Shown piece by piece: positions 26,034-35,009 of a DNA stretch of 64,000 nucleotides. The stretch covers positions 186,001 to 250,000 of the forward strand of contig CAZCST010000020.1 of the NCBI GenBank assembly GCA_964501365.1. The letters run 5' to 3'. The notes under the pieces were generated by a model. That model ran no database searches, was not told the origin of the DNA, and saw only the letters and a program-made list of their open reading frames with translations. The first letter of the stretch is position 1; every line of letters starts with the position of its first letter. The DNA is from CAZAMB01 sp964501365. Its GTDB lineage: Bacteria > Planctomycetota > Phycisphaerae > UBA1845. Position numbers and translations under genes: made by a program.

Positions 26034-27101
26034 CTAAAGGAAAAATCGCCGCTGTAATCTACGGGCAACATGAACGAGTCCGATCAAGACCGGAACCTCC
26101 ACCAGCGGACCGATTACGGTTGCAAAGGCTACATCGGAAGTGATCCCAAAAACCGCGATGGCTACCGCGATGGCCAGTTCGAAATTGTTGCCCGCCGCCG
26201 TGAACGCCAGCGTGGCACTGCGACTATAATCGGCCCCGATCTTCAAGGCCATGAAGAAGCTGACGAGAAACATGATCGCAAAGTAAAGAGTCAACGGCAA
26301 AGCCACCAACAACACCTTGGACGGGAACCGCAAAATTTGATCGCCCTTCGAACTGAACATGATGACGATGGTAAAAAGAAGGGCAATCAGGGTCACCGGA
26401 GAGATTAGCGGCAGGAACTTGTTCTCATACCAATCGCGCCCCAGCGATGGGATTAGCACCAACCGGCTGAGGATTCCGGAGGCGAACGGGATGCCGAGAT
26501 AGACCATTACGCTCCAGAAGATCTCGCCGATGGTGATGTCCTGCAGGGTTTTACCTGTGGCCCCCTTCACACCGGACAAATCCATCCCCCACCAGCCGGG
26601 CAATACCGAAATAAACAGCCAGGCGAGCAGGCCATAAAAGAGAACCTGAAAAACACTGTTGAAGGCTACGAGGCCGGCGGCATACTCGCGGTTCCCACTG
26701 GCCAGCTCGTTCCAAACCAGCACCATGGCGATACAGCGAGCAACCCCAACCATGATGAGTCCCACCATAAGCGGTGGATGGTTGTGAAGAAACAGGGTCG
26801 CAAGGGTGAACATCAACAATGGTCCAATGACCCAATTCTGGATCAATGAAATTGCAAGTATTCTCCAATCCCTGAAGACACGCGGCATCTGCTGATAGTT
26901 CACTTTGGCCAAGGGAGGATACATCATCAAAATCAGTCCGACGGCAATGGGGATATTGGTTGTTCCAACGTCAAATCGACTGAGGAAGACGTGAATGTCC
27001 GGAATGAAGTATCCCAGGCCCACCCCGAAAGACATGGCGAGGAAAATCCAAAGCGTCAGAAATCGGTCGAGGAAACCTAGTTTTTTCCCTTCCTCAGCCA
27101 T
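26034..27101 (-). CDS. acr3: Arsenite efflux permease Acr3
   Basis: The 355-residue membrane protein has about ten hydrophobic segments and the ACR3 signature GVARCIAMVLVWN, whose Cys is essential for arsenite transport in this family. NNFELAIAVAIAVFG and GPLVEVPVLIGLV near the C-terminus also match. It exports arsenite driven by the proton gradient. No arsR, arsC or arsM lies beside it. I start at ATG 27101 (MAEEGKKLG), the usual family start; the frame extends to 27209. Confidence 0.93.
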   Translation of the reverse strand: MAEEGKKLGFLDRFLTLWIFLAMSFGVGLGYFIPDIHVFLSRFDVGTTNIPIAVGLILMMYPPLAKVNYQQMPRVFRDWRILAISLIQNWVIGPLLMFTLATLFLHNHPPLMVGLIMVGVARCIAMVLVWNELASGNREYAAGLVAFNSVFQVLFYGLLAWLFISVLPGWWGMDLSGVKGATGKTLQDITIGEIFWSVMVYLGIPFASGILSRLVLIPSLGRDWYENKFLPLISPVTLIALLFTIVIMFSSKGDQILRFPSKVLLVALPLTLYFAIMFLVSFFMALKIGADYSRSATLAFTAAGNNFELAIAVAIAVFGITSDVAFATVIGPLVEVPVLIGLVHVARRLQRRFFL

Positions 27102-27331
27102 CACAGTCTCAGGCTCGACATGGTCCCCAGGGACGGTTGTGCATTGGCAAGGATAGTCGCAGGAATTGGGGTTGTCACGGGAAAGAAAACGTGGCGGGCC
27201 GTGCGGCACAGGTTTTCAAACCTGGACCACTCAAGGCGCTCGAAGATTTGCAGCGATTTGCGATCAAGACGTTGGACGTGCTGGGAAATCCCGGCCCCAG
27301 ATTTGAAAACCCGGCCCACCCTCCGCTCGAC

Positions 27332-27925
27332 CTATTTGGGTTTCGGTACGTGCTGGTCGATCACGATGGAATTACCGTCCGGATCGACGATCACAAAACT
27401 TGCCGGGCCGCTGCTCGCGGCGTCCGCTGCGGTTGCGGGAGTAATTCCGCGCTCCTTGATGGTCGCCTGCAGGTCACGAACATCCTGGAATTTCTCAAGC
27501 GTTTCCATCTTGTGGTTCCACCCCGGATTGAACGTCAGCATGTTCTTTTCGAACATTCCCTGGAACAAGCCAATGGTGGTGGTACCGTTTTGCATGATCA
27601 CGAATTTTTTTTCGACGTTGCCAAAGACTTGCTTGAAATCGAGCTTCTCATAAAACGCCTTTGAAGCCTTGACGTCCTTGACGGCGAGACTGACCGAGAA
27701 ATTACCGAACTGCATAGTATCCTTGCCCATGGGTTCTTGTTTCTCCTTTTTTGGATCTCCCTGCTTTGGATCGGGTGCAGCTGGTTTCGGCGTGGATGGA
27801 TTGGTCGTCTTCGCGTTTTCCTGCGCGTTGAAAGTGCGGACGTCGGCAGGTCGGTTGACAAACGCCATCGCAGAAATGGCGAACAGCAAACTACCGGCAA
27901 TGGCCGCAATTTTTAGTGCTCTCAT
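27332..27925 (-). CDS. Exported VOC (glyoxalase-fold) protein
   Basis: The 197-residue protein starts with a signal peptide (LKIAAIAGSLLFAISAMA), followed by a Pro/Lys-rich linker of about 40 residues. The C-terminal 120 residues form a VOC module: FSVSLAVKDVKASKAFYEKL at the start and FVIVDPDGNSIVIDQH at the end. The last part normally carries a metal-binding Glu; here it reads IDQH, so metal binding may be altered. It lies upstream of acr3 in the same orientation with a 230-base gap. Confidence 0.83.
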   Translation of the reverse strand: MRALKIAAIAGSLLFAISAMAFVNRPADVRTFNAQENAKTTNPSTPKPAAPDPKQGDPKKEKQEPMGKDTMQFGNFSVSLAVKDVKASKAFYEKLDFKQVFGNVEKKFVIMQNGTTTIGLFQGMFEKNMLTFNPGWNHKMETLEKFQDVRDLQATIKERGITPATAADAASSGPASFVIVDPDGNSIVIDQHVPKPK

Positions 27926-28246
27926 GATATCCCTTCTGTAGCGGACGCGCGGTCCGATTGGTTATTCACCGACATTTCCCAGTTGCTACCCCACGCGCCG
28001 CCATCGTACCCACGCGAGCTACCGGATTCAATTAGGAACGGCGATTGTCTCCCCTCGTCACGGTTGTTTGCTCGGTACGGTGAGTATTTCATGGCCCCAA
28101 ATCCGATGAGGCTGGACATGGGCCAACCCGCGCAAAGCTGGATTGGTTCTTCGGTCATGCCGATGAATAGTATCTGCTGTTCAATTTGAAACTAAAACCC
28201 ATCGGCAGTAAAATGACATCGCAAATCGACATATGAGAGTTGCGGC
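27926..28246. other. Intergenic region, no supported gene
   Basis: A 78-codon minus frame (27922-28158) has no ribosome site and no recognisable content. The stretch probably carries divergent promoters for the VOC protein and the sigma factor. Confidence 0.4.
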
Positions 28247-28909
28247 GTGATTGGCGACATTTTCGACAACACTCGTAGGAACAGTGCGTCCATGAGCCTG
28301 CATTGGCGGTGGCCCAAGTCACCGCCCCATAACTCAAACTCAGGTGGGACCATCGATTCCCCCGAATTTGTTGCCTTGTGGGAATCGGTATTCCAATGCG
28401 TGCATTCGTTCGCAAAACGAAAGTGCCGTTCGTTCCCAACGGACGATCTTGCCAGCGAAACGATGATACGGCTTCTCTCTTCGCCAGGAAGAATAATGGT
28501 TCAGCGTACTGTGAAAAAAAGGGGCGAGGGTTCACTTCCACGGATCATCCGCTCCGCAATGTGGAGCGTGGTCCTCGACACGTTTCGCAGGACCCACTAC
28601 ACGCGCGGGCTTCCGAAGGTGTGGTCACTTGAGCGTGACGAGATACCAGAAGACACCTTCATTGATGAACACGCGACGCCACAACAACCGCACATTGCCG
28701 CTGAAATACTCAATGTTCTTCACGATGCGGTCGAATCATTGGGAGAGGTCCAAGCAGCTATTTTGATCGCACTAGTCGAGGGATACCGACCACGCGACCT
28801 CGGCATCGACAGCCGAAAACTCTATGCTATCAAAGTGCGTGCACGAGCTGCCGTCCGCGCCAGCATGCAAGCTCGGGGAATCTCCTTTAGTGACATCGAC
28901 ATACCTTGA
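28247..28909 (+). CDS. Sigma-70-family (ECF-like) RNA polymerase sigma factor
   Basis: The protein (220 residues from the GTG at 28247) has a region-2-like segment (FAKRKCRSFPTDDLASETMIRLL) and a C-terminal region-4-like segment (VESLGEVQAAILIALVEGYR, then a helix-turn-helix with RKLYAIKVRARAAVR). Region 2 retains the DDL-x-x-E core used in ECF factors. The N-terminus is 30 residues longer than the core requires, and an ATG at 28292 is an alternative start. No anti-sigma gene adjoins. It probably directs a stress regulon. Confidence 0.65.
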   Translation: MIGDIFDNTRRNSASMSLHWRWPKSPPHNSNSGGTIDSPEFVALWESVFQCVHSFAKRKCRSFPTDDLASETMIRLLSSPGRIMVQRTVKKRGEGSLPRIIRSAMWSVVLDTFRRTHYTRGLPKVWSLERDEIPEDTFIDEHATPQQPHIAAEILNVLHDAVESLGEVQAAILIALVEGYRPRDLGIDSRKLYAIKVRARAAVRASMQARGISFSDIDIP

Positions 28910-29381
28910 CGTTGACCTCCCATTCGTTGTTCAGCCGGGCGGCCCAAGTTGCAGCCATTTCGCAACTCGCGGCCATGAATTCCGCCTTTAACCCCGATCG
29001 CAATTTCCAACAAATCTGCGCGCGCCGCGTATGTTATTAAAGGTGATGAACAGAATTGGAAAAACTTCGCCTTGGTGCCCGTCCAGCGGGGAGAAACCGC
29101 AACAGGTAGTACCCGAACCCAACTCTACCCCAAGGCGAAAAACAGTGCTCAGCGAAACGAAGCCATATTCAAGTCAGGCAAGATCGAGGCGCGGTGGAGT
29201 GGCCCGTTGTTCGCAGGCGAACGGAGTATCGCTCGAGCGCATCCTGGAAAAAAGAGGGGCAAGGTGGCCGGCGACTGCCAGACCAACTTGCCCCACTATG
29301 TACTAAACCGCCCGTCGCTCGCGCTCCGGGTTCGGTCAATCGTTCCCCCAGGTTCGATAAGGCAGAACCTGGGCTACCCAA
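28910..29381. other. Intergenic region with perfect hairpin near its right end
   Basis: No gene is supported. CCCAGGTTC (29347-29355) pairs perfectly with GAACCTGGG (29365-29373), just downstream of the S9 peptidase stop on the minus strand. There is no T-run, so it may be an mRNA-stabilising hairpin or a repeat unit. Confidence 0.5.
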
Positions 29382-31469
29382 TCAGTGCGTCGCCGGGAGG
29401 GATGAGGTCAAACCGGGGACCTGATCCGCGCCCGTGGGAACGGAGATGCTCGAGCCCTTGAAGTCGTCGCCGACCGGCTCAAAGCGTCCGCCCAGGTGCT
29501 CTGACAAAAACGCCTCGGCCACCGCGTTAAACGACATGCGGTTTTCCGGCCGTGCAAAGCCGTGGCCTTCATCCGGGAAGAGGACGTAGGTCACGGGGAT
29601 TTTCTTTTCCTGCATGGCCTTCACGATCTGATCGGCCTCCGCTTGCTTGACGCGAGGATCGTTGGCGCCCTGCCCGATGAGCAGCGGCTTCTTGATGCGA
29701 TCAACGAAGGTCAGCGGCGAACGCTGATTGAGCAGCGACTTGCCTTCCTCGGTGCGGTGATCGCCGACGCGCTTGGTGAAGGTCTCGATCATCGGAGCCC
29801 AGTACGGCGGAATGGTGTTGAGCAGCGTCACGAGATTCGAGGGACCGACGATATCGACGCCGCAGGCAAACGTATCCGGCGTGAAAGTAAGGCCGACGAG
29901 CGTGGCATAGCCGCCGTAGCTGCCGCCCATGATGGCAACCTTCTGCGGATCGGCGATTCGCTCCTTGACGGCCCAGTTGACAGCGTCGATGAGGTCATCG
30001 TGCATCTTGCCGGCCCATTCCATGTTGGAGGCATTGATGAAGCCCTTACCAAAGCCAGTCGAGCCGCGATAGTTTACGCTCAGAACCGCGTAGCCGCGGT
30101 TGGCGAGCCATTGATGCGACCCGTTGAGGCCCCACGAATCGCGGGCCCACGGACCTCCGTGGACGAAGAGCACCATCGGAAGCGGCTTGTCCGGGCGGGC
30201 CTTGCGGGCGCTGCCTTCGTTGGCCGGAAGCGTCAGATAGCTGACCAGATTCATGCCGTCTCGCGACTTGATGACCACCGGGTTCATCTTGGCAAGCTGA
30301 ACGCCGGCCAATCGCTCATTGTTGGTGAAGAGGAACGTGGCGGTCTTTGTCGGACGGTCGTAGAGATAGAAACGCACCGGACCGTTGTCCATCATGTAGG
30401 ATACGACCCACTTCTTGTCGTCGAGGGTGCGGCTGCCGATGTTGAAGTCGCCTTCAGCCACGCCTTCGAGATACTTGAAATCGCCCTTGATGGAGGGGTC
30501 AATGATCTCCCACTTCACTCGCTCGTAGTTGACCGAGTACGCCTGAATGTTGTTTTCCGTGGGGTGTACCAGTGCGCCGCTTACGTCGGCCTGCTTGTTT
30601 TCACCCATGATTTTGGCCGAGCCGTCATCGACGTTCAGGGCGGCGAGGGCTGCGGTGTTGCGGCCACGGCTATCCAGCATGAAAAGCGTCTTGCCTTCCT
30701 TGTCGAGGCCCAGCGGGTTGGTGGTCATGGAGTCTTCCATGCCGATTTTGAGGAATGACGCTGATGCGCCCTGCGGATTGAGCTTGTAGATTTCGCTGCC
30801 ACCGTCGGGCGTCATCTTCATGGCAAAGCGGACCTTGTAATCGTCATCGACGACGTAGCCGGCGTACTCATTGTTTTCCGCGAGGATGTCCATCTGGCCG
30901 GTGCGGATGTTGATGCGATGCAAGTCGTGGTACTGGGCATTGCGATTGTTCAGGCCCACGACAATTTCATCAGGAAATCGGTGACTGACAGCTTCAATCT
31001 GAGCGGCTACTTTGTCGTAGGGGGTCAAATCCTTGGTGTCACCCTTGACGAGATCGACGCTGTAGACGCGCCAGTTTTCATCGCCACCCTTGTCCTGAAG
31101 GTAGATGATGTTCTGATTGTTGAATGCCCAGAAATAGCGACGGATTCCACGGGAAGTGTCGTTGGTCACGGGCTTGGCCTGATCGGGGTGGCCTGCGGGA
31201 CCGACCCAAACGTTCAGCACGCCGTTCACCGGAGCAAGATACGCAAGGCGCGTGCCATCGGGGCTGATCTGCGGGCTGGCGCGGTCCGGGTTGCCGAAGA
31301 GCACTTCGCGCGGAATCAACCCGGTCTCTGCGTTTTTGCCGGCTGCGGCATGACGCGATGTCCGCGATTCATTCGACTGACTTGTCGTGGTTGTGGTGGT
31401 CTTTTTGTGGCAGCCTCCAGCCAGAACCGCGCAACACAAGGAAAATCCCAATAGACTCCTGAATCTCAT
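29382..31469 (-). CDS. S9-family prolyl-oligopeptidase-like lipoprotein
   Basis: The 695-residue protein has a lipoprotein signal (LCCAVLAGGC, Cys20) and a Thr-rich linker. A beta-propeller with SPQISPDGTRLAYL-type repeats follows, then a C-terminal alpha/beta hydrolase domain. The nucleophile is Ser517 in GGSYGGY, the acid lies in GANDPRV and the His in DEGHGF. These peptidases cut short peptides; this one is likely anchored to the membrane on the periplasmic side. The gene stands alone. Confidence 0.93.
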   Translation of the reverse strand: MRFRSLLGFSLCCAVLAGGCHKKTTTTTTSQSNESRTSRHAAAGKNAETGLIPREVLFGNPDRASPQISPDGTRLAYLAPVNGVLNVWVGPAGHPDQAKPVTNDTSRGIRRYFWAFNNQNIIYLQDKGGDENWRVYSVDLVKGDTKDLTPYDKVAAQIEAVSHRFPDEIVVGLNNRNAQYHDLHRINIRTGQMDILAENNEYAGYVVDDDYKVRFAMKMTPDGGSEIYKLNPQGASASFLKIGMEDSMTTNPLGLDKEGKTLFMLDSRGRNTAALAALNVDDGSAKIMGENKQADVSGALVHPTENNIQAYSVNYERVKWEIIDPSIKGDFKYLEGVAEGDFNIGSRTLDDKKWVVSYMMDNGPVRFYLYDRPTKTATFLFTNNERLAGVQLAKMNPVVIKSRDGMNLVSYLTLPANEGSARKARPDKPLPMVLFVHGGPWARDSWGLNGSHQWLANRGYAVLSVNYRGSTGFGKGFINASNMEWAGKMHDDLIDAVNWAVKERIADPQKVAIMGGSYGGYATLVGLTFTPDTFACGVDIVGPSNLVTLLNTIPPYWAPMIETFTKRVGDHRTEEGKSLLNQRSPLTFVDRIKKPLLIGQGANDPRVKQAEADQIVKAMQEKKIPVTYVLFPDEGHGFARPENRMSFNAVAEAFLSEHLGGRFEPVGDDFKGSSISVPTGADQVPGLTSSLPATH

Positions 31470-31562
31470 GACGCATCTCCATATTGGCCATCGAAGTGCT
31501 TCAGCGTGTACAAACGCCGACCCAACTCAAACTGCACATTCTGATTCGGCACAGATGAATTG

Positions 31563-32789
31563 TTATTTTACTTGCAGATTCGCGTGAACGCGAGGCAGGA
31601 CAACGCTGGTGACACTTTTTGACACTCGACGACAAACACTTGCGATTTCCAAGGTGCAGGGAAGGGGCGGCGGCATCAGCTCTGCATACAGCCGATCATA
31701 GGCGGCCACTGTTTTTGTAAAGCTGAATTCCTGGATGCGTGCCCGTGCGCTGCGGCCTAGCGCAGCGGCCCGATTGGGTGAAGACAGCAGCGCCTGAATG
31801 GCATCGGCGAGGGCAACGGCATCGCCGGCACGTACAACCAGGCCATTTTGGCCATCTTGCAGGAGCGTCGGGTGGTCACCGACGGCCGTACTCACGATGG
31901 GCAATCCGGCGGCCATTGCCTCCATCAACGCATTGCTCATTCCCTCGCCATGGCTGGCGCAAACATAGGCATCCAGCGCGCTCAGGATCGTGGGGACATC
32001 GTCGCAGAATCCCAGATATTTGACGCGATCGTGAATGGCCCGGTCCTTCGCGGCAGCCTCCAAATCCTTCCTGAGCGGCCCTTCTCCGACAATGAGCAAC
32101 CGAATATGCGGGTTGACTTGCGCGGCATTCGCAAACGCGGAGAGTAATACGTCGTGCCCCTTTACTGTGGTCAGCGAACCGACGACTCCCACGATTCGCT
32201 CATGCGGCCCATAGCCCAGCGAACGGCGAATGGCTTCTCGCTGCGCATCTGTTTTCAAATCAAACTGGCTCATGTCGATGCCATTGGGAATATGGTGAAT
32301 CTCTGCTTCCGGAATCCCAAGCTCCTGAGCCATTTGGCGTTGCCCCAGCAAGCTAACGCTGGCAAACGCCGCTCCCAGCGATCGTCCCAACCGGGCCATC
32401 ATGCGATGGCGGCGCGAGAACTGTCCGCCGGACTCAAGACCATGAAATCCGAGCACGAGTTTGAATTCTGGAAACAACAGCCGGGCCGCCAGGGCGTCGG
32501 CCCAGGTGCAGACGTTGCGGGCGTGAATGATGGAAGGTCGCAATTGTCTGCTAATTCCTGCGAGACGCAGACCTGTGGATAGTGACCGGCCCTGCGTCTC
32601 CAGCGCAATACAGGCGACTTCATCGGGCAACTGAGCCGCCAGCGATCCGGCGGCGCGGAGCGTTACGACGGCGTGCCGCACCGTGCTGTGATCGAAAGCA
32701 CGCAACAGCGAAACGAGCACCCGTTCCGTGCCGCCTCCTTCGAGCGAATGTACAAGGTGAATGATCAGCGGTTCGCTACGCGAAACCAT
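31563..32789 (-). CDS. Family 4 glycosyltransferase
   Basis: The 408-residue protein has a GT-B layout: IHLVHSLEGGGTERVL at the N-terminus, the hinge IHHIPNGIDMSQFD and the C-terminal EGMSNALMEAMAAGLPIVST block that binds the sugar nucleotide. It likely adds a sugar during surface polysaccharide assembly. The ATG at 32789 overlaps the end of the preceding ligase-like gene by 14 bases. It is the last gene of a four-gene overlapping operon. Confidence 0.9.
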   Translation of the reverse strand: MVSRSEPLIIHLVHSLEGGGTERVLVSLLRAFDHSTVRHAVVTLRAAGSLAAQLPDEVACIALETQGRSLSTGLRLAGISRQLRPSIIHARNVCTWADALAARLLFPEFKLVLGFHGLESGGQFSRRHRMMARLGRSLGAAFASVSLLGQRQMAQELGIPEAEIHHIPNGIDMSQFDLKTDAQREAIRRSLGYGPHERIVGVVGSLTTVKGHDVLLSAFANAAQVNPHIRLLIVGEGPLRKDLEAAAKDRAIHDRVKYLGFCDDVPTILSALDAYVCASHGEGMSNALMEAMAAGLPIVSTAVGDHPTLLQDGQNGLVVRAGDAVALADAIQALLSSPNRAAALGRSARARIQEFSFTKTVAAYDRLYAELMPPPLPCTLEIASVCRRVSKSVTSVVLPRVHANLQVK

Positions 32790-34137
32790 GCTGCATCCCC
32801 CATCGGTTCGCGTAACTGACTTCCAGTTCAGGCTCGTCCGGCTCCTCCGCGTATTCCACGGCCAGTGCGGCCTCGCGCTCCACCACACGATGCAGGCAGA
32901 GCGGAAACGCAAGCACCCACCAGAACGATTCACAATAGAATCTCTGCGTTCCCAGTGCCGTAACCAGATACGTCACCAGGGAAATGAGAAACCCGTACGC
33001 GATCATCTGCGTTTCAAGCGGCCGCATCGACGCAGATGCCCGGCAATAACTCAAATAGACGTATCTCAACGACGCTGCAACCAGCAATAGGAAAATGATT
33101 CCCCCCTGGACGCCCAATTCGACGAAGCATACGACGAGTGAATTGTGCGTGGAGCGTTTGTGATGTCGGGGATCATACTTGCCAATGACATTGACGAAGT
33201 TTCCAACGCCCAGTCCCAGTGGATGATCTTCAAACATTTGCATGGCCGCGATCCAGATTTCGCGCCGGCTCACGGCCGCAAGGTCCGTATCAAGGGCCTG
33301 CTGATCCGTGAGCGTGCCCATGCGATTCCAGAAATGATCATCGGTCAGCGCAAAGCCCATGCAGCCGGCGGCCAGCAGCAGCGCGTGAATGCGGTATCGG
33401 CGCGCCTTGGGAGCGACGAGGACCGCCGCGAGAGCGCCGGCCACCAATCCCACAAACGCGGATCGTGTTCGACACATGATGATCGCGTTGGTCGCCAGCC
33501 CGCCCGACAAGAGTGCGAGAAGCTTCCATTTCCAGTCTCGCGCCACCAGAAACATGGCCCCGATAATCGGGAGCATGGCACTCAGGTGGGCCGCGGCGCC
33601 GGACGTAGTGGAAAAGTCAGGACCGCCGATGCTTTCCAATCGGCCCAGAACGAAGGATGACTCAGGGGCTGTGTAGGCATCATAGCCAAGAAACAAGGAG
33701 CCGATCACCAGCGTCCAGAGCACGATCTCCAGGTTGGCACGCGTGGCGATCACGCGCCCCATGATCAGCGTAAACAGGAGGACCTTCCAGAATTTTTCAA
33801 ATTCGGCCTGGGCGCCAGTACCAAAACCCACGCCGATCAGCACATTCATCAGGCCCGCAAGAAACAGGCCCACCACGCCGATTTCCCACCAGGAATAGGA
33901 AGGCCGGAATTTCGGAAGCTTTTTTCTGGAGAGCAACATGCCCAGCAGGACGGAAAGCGCTGCAAGCAGGGAAAATCGAATTCCCAATTCTGTGATCGGA
34001 GCCCCCCACCACCGGTCCGTAGGATCCGACTGGTAGATGAACATGTAATTGATGACGCCCCAGATCGGATTGAACAGAGCGGCGACGCACGCGACCCAAA
34101 AGAATACAAAATAGGTGATGGTCTTTAACGGCCACAT
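32776..34137 (-). CDS. O-antigen ligase / Wzy-like polymerase
   Basis: The 453-residue membrane protein has ten or more hydrophobic segments. The large periplasmic loop near residues 290-345 contains SRREIWIAAMQMFEDHPLGLGVGNF and, further on, HNSLVVCFVELG, the Wzy_C pattern of ligases and polymerases. It joins or polymerises polysaccharide repeat units on the outer face of the inner membrane. It overlaps the transglutaminase-like gene upstream by 13 bases, so the cluster is tightly coupled. Confidence 0.87.
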   Translation of the reverse strand: MWPLKTITYFVFFWVACVAALFNPIWGVINYMFIYQSDPTDRWWGAPITELGIRFSLLAALSVLLGMLLSRKKLPKFRPSYSWWEIGVVGLFLAGLMNVLIGVGFGTGAQAEFEKFWKVLLFTLIMGRVIATRANLEIVLWTLVIGSLFLGYDAYTAPESSFVLGRLESIGGPDFSTTSGAAAHLSAMLPIIGAMFLVARDWKWKLLALLSGGLATNAIIMCRTRSAFVGLVAGALAAVLVAPKARRYRIHALLLAAGCMGFALTDDHFWNRMGTLTDQQALDTDLAAVSRREIWIAAMQMFEDHPLGLGVGNFVNVIGKYDPRHHKRSTHNSLVVCFVELGVQGGIIFLLLVAASLRYVYLSYCRASASMRPLETQMIAYGFLISLVTYLVTALGTQRFYCESFWWVLAFPLCLHRVVEREAALAVEYAEEPDEPELEVSYANRWGMQHGFA

Positions 34138-35009
34138 AACGCGATCCCCTCCTGGACGGGCATAGCGATTCGCACCTGAAGGGAAGCGACGATTCGCGTG
34201 ATCAGAAGGATGGATGCCGCAACCAACAGAAATGCAGCCGCCACCATCAGCTTCGGCTCTTCCAGCACCACCGGCCTGCGTATCCGATACACTTCGTCGC
34301 CGTACCAGGCGGCCAACAATGCATGAGCCGCTCGCGTCATGACGTTTCTGTCCCAGTTGATGCTGGAGGCGCGATCATAAGCCGCGGAAGTCGTGTTGTA
34401 GGATCGAATCGCACTATGGCGGGGTGAAGTCGCCAGCAGATCGCTCAGGCGGCGATCGAGAATTTGGGGGTCGGCCCGCAAATCGAGAAGACCAAAATAG
34501 TCGCCCTGCGAATTCTTTGGAAAATTCAAGCCATATACCGGATCGACAATCATGTATTGTCCTGTCCGGGTTTGTGCTTCCACGACGGTGTGCGTCGGGA
34601 CGCCGGTCTGGCGATGAAAGCACATGACCATCGTTGATCGGATTCCAACCTCACGCAGAAGTGCGCAAAGCAGACGCGACTTGTCCGCACAATCCCCTCC
34701 GCCTTCCACGACTTGAAGCGGCGTCGCCCGCAGCTTTCGGAAGACGAAGTAGTTGTCGTTTTCGTGAAACCCCTTGTTATTATGGACCCAGAGCCCAAGC
34801 GTGATGATTTTTTCGACATCGCCGGATTCGTCTTCAGTGATATCCCGGGCGATGCGCTGAAGCTGGGCTGAATCTGCTTCATAGGAACACAGGCATGCGA
34901 CGGCGAGCAGGCCAGCTGCTCCCGCGAACACCCAGCCCGTCCGGCGAATTGCGATTCTCGCGGCGGAATGCCGCTCAACCTGATTCACGAGGAATTCTCC
35001 GAAACGCAC
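34125..35009 (-). CDS. Membrane-anchored transglutaminase-like protein
   Basis: The 294-residue protein has an N-terminal membrane segment (about residues 25-43), a transglutaminase-like catalytic domain with the Cys in GGGDCADKSRLL, the His in PTHTVVEA and the Asp in MIVDPVYG, and a C-terminal membrane segment (about 252-275). The triad is complete, so it may act as a cysteine protease or acyltransferase on the periplasmic side. Proteins of this type are found in exopolysaccharide clusters. It overlaps both neighbours. Confidence 0.83.
   Translation of the reverse strand: MRFGEFLVNQVERHSAARIAIRRTGWVFAGAAGLLAVACLCSYEADSAQLQRIARDITEDESGDVEKIITLGLWVHNNKGFHENDNYFVFRKLRATPLQVVEGGGDCADKSRLLCALLREVGIRSTMVMCFHRQTGVPTHTVVEAQTRTGQYMIVDPVYGLNFPKNSQGDYFGLLDLRADPQILDRRLSDLLATSPRHSAIRSYNTTSAAYDRASSINWDRNVMTRAAHALLAAWYGDEVYRIRRPVVLEEPKLMVAAAFLLVAASILLITRIVASLQVRIAMPVQEGIALCGR

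Noticed and set aside
27922..28158. 78-codon minus-strand frame upstream of the VOC gene
   Set aside because: No Shine-Dalgarno sequence and no recognisable content; probably promoter DNA.
29562..30758. 398-codon plus-strand frame opposite the S9 peptidase
   Set aside because: Antisense to a complete catalytic hydrolase with lipoprotein signal; no recognisable domain.
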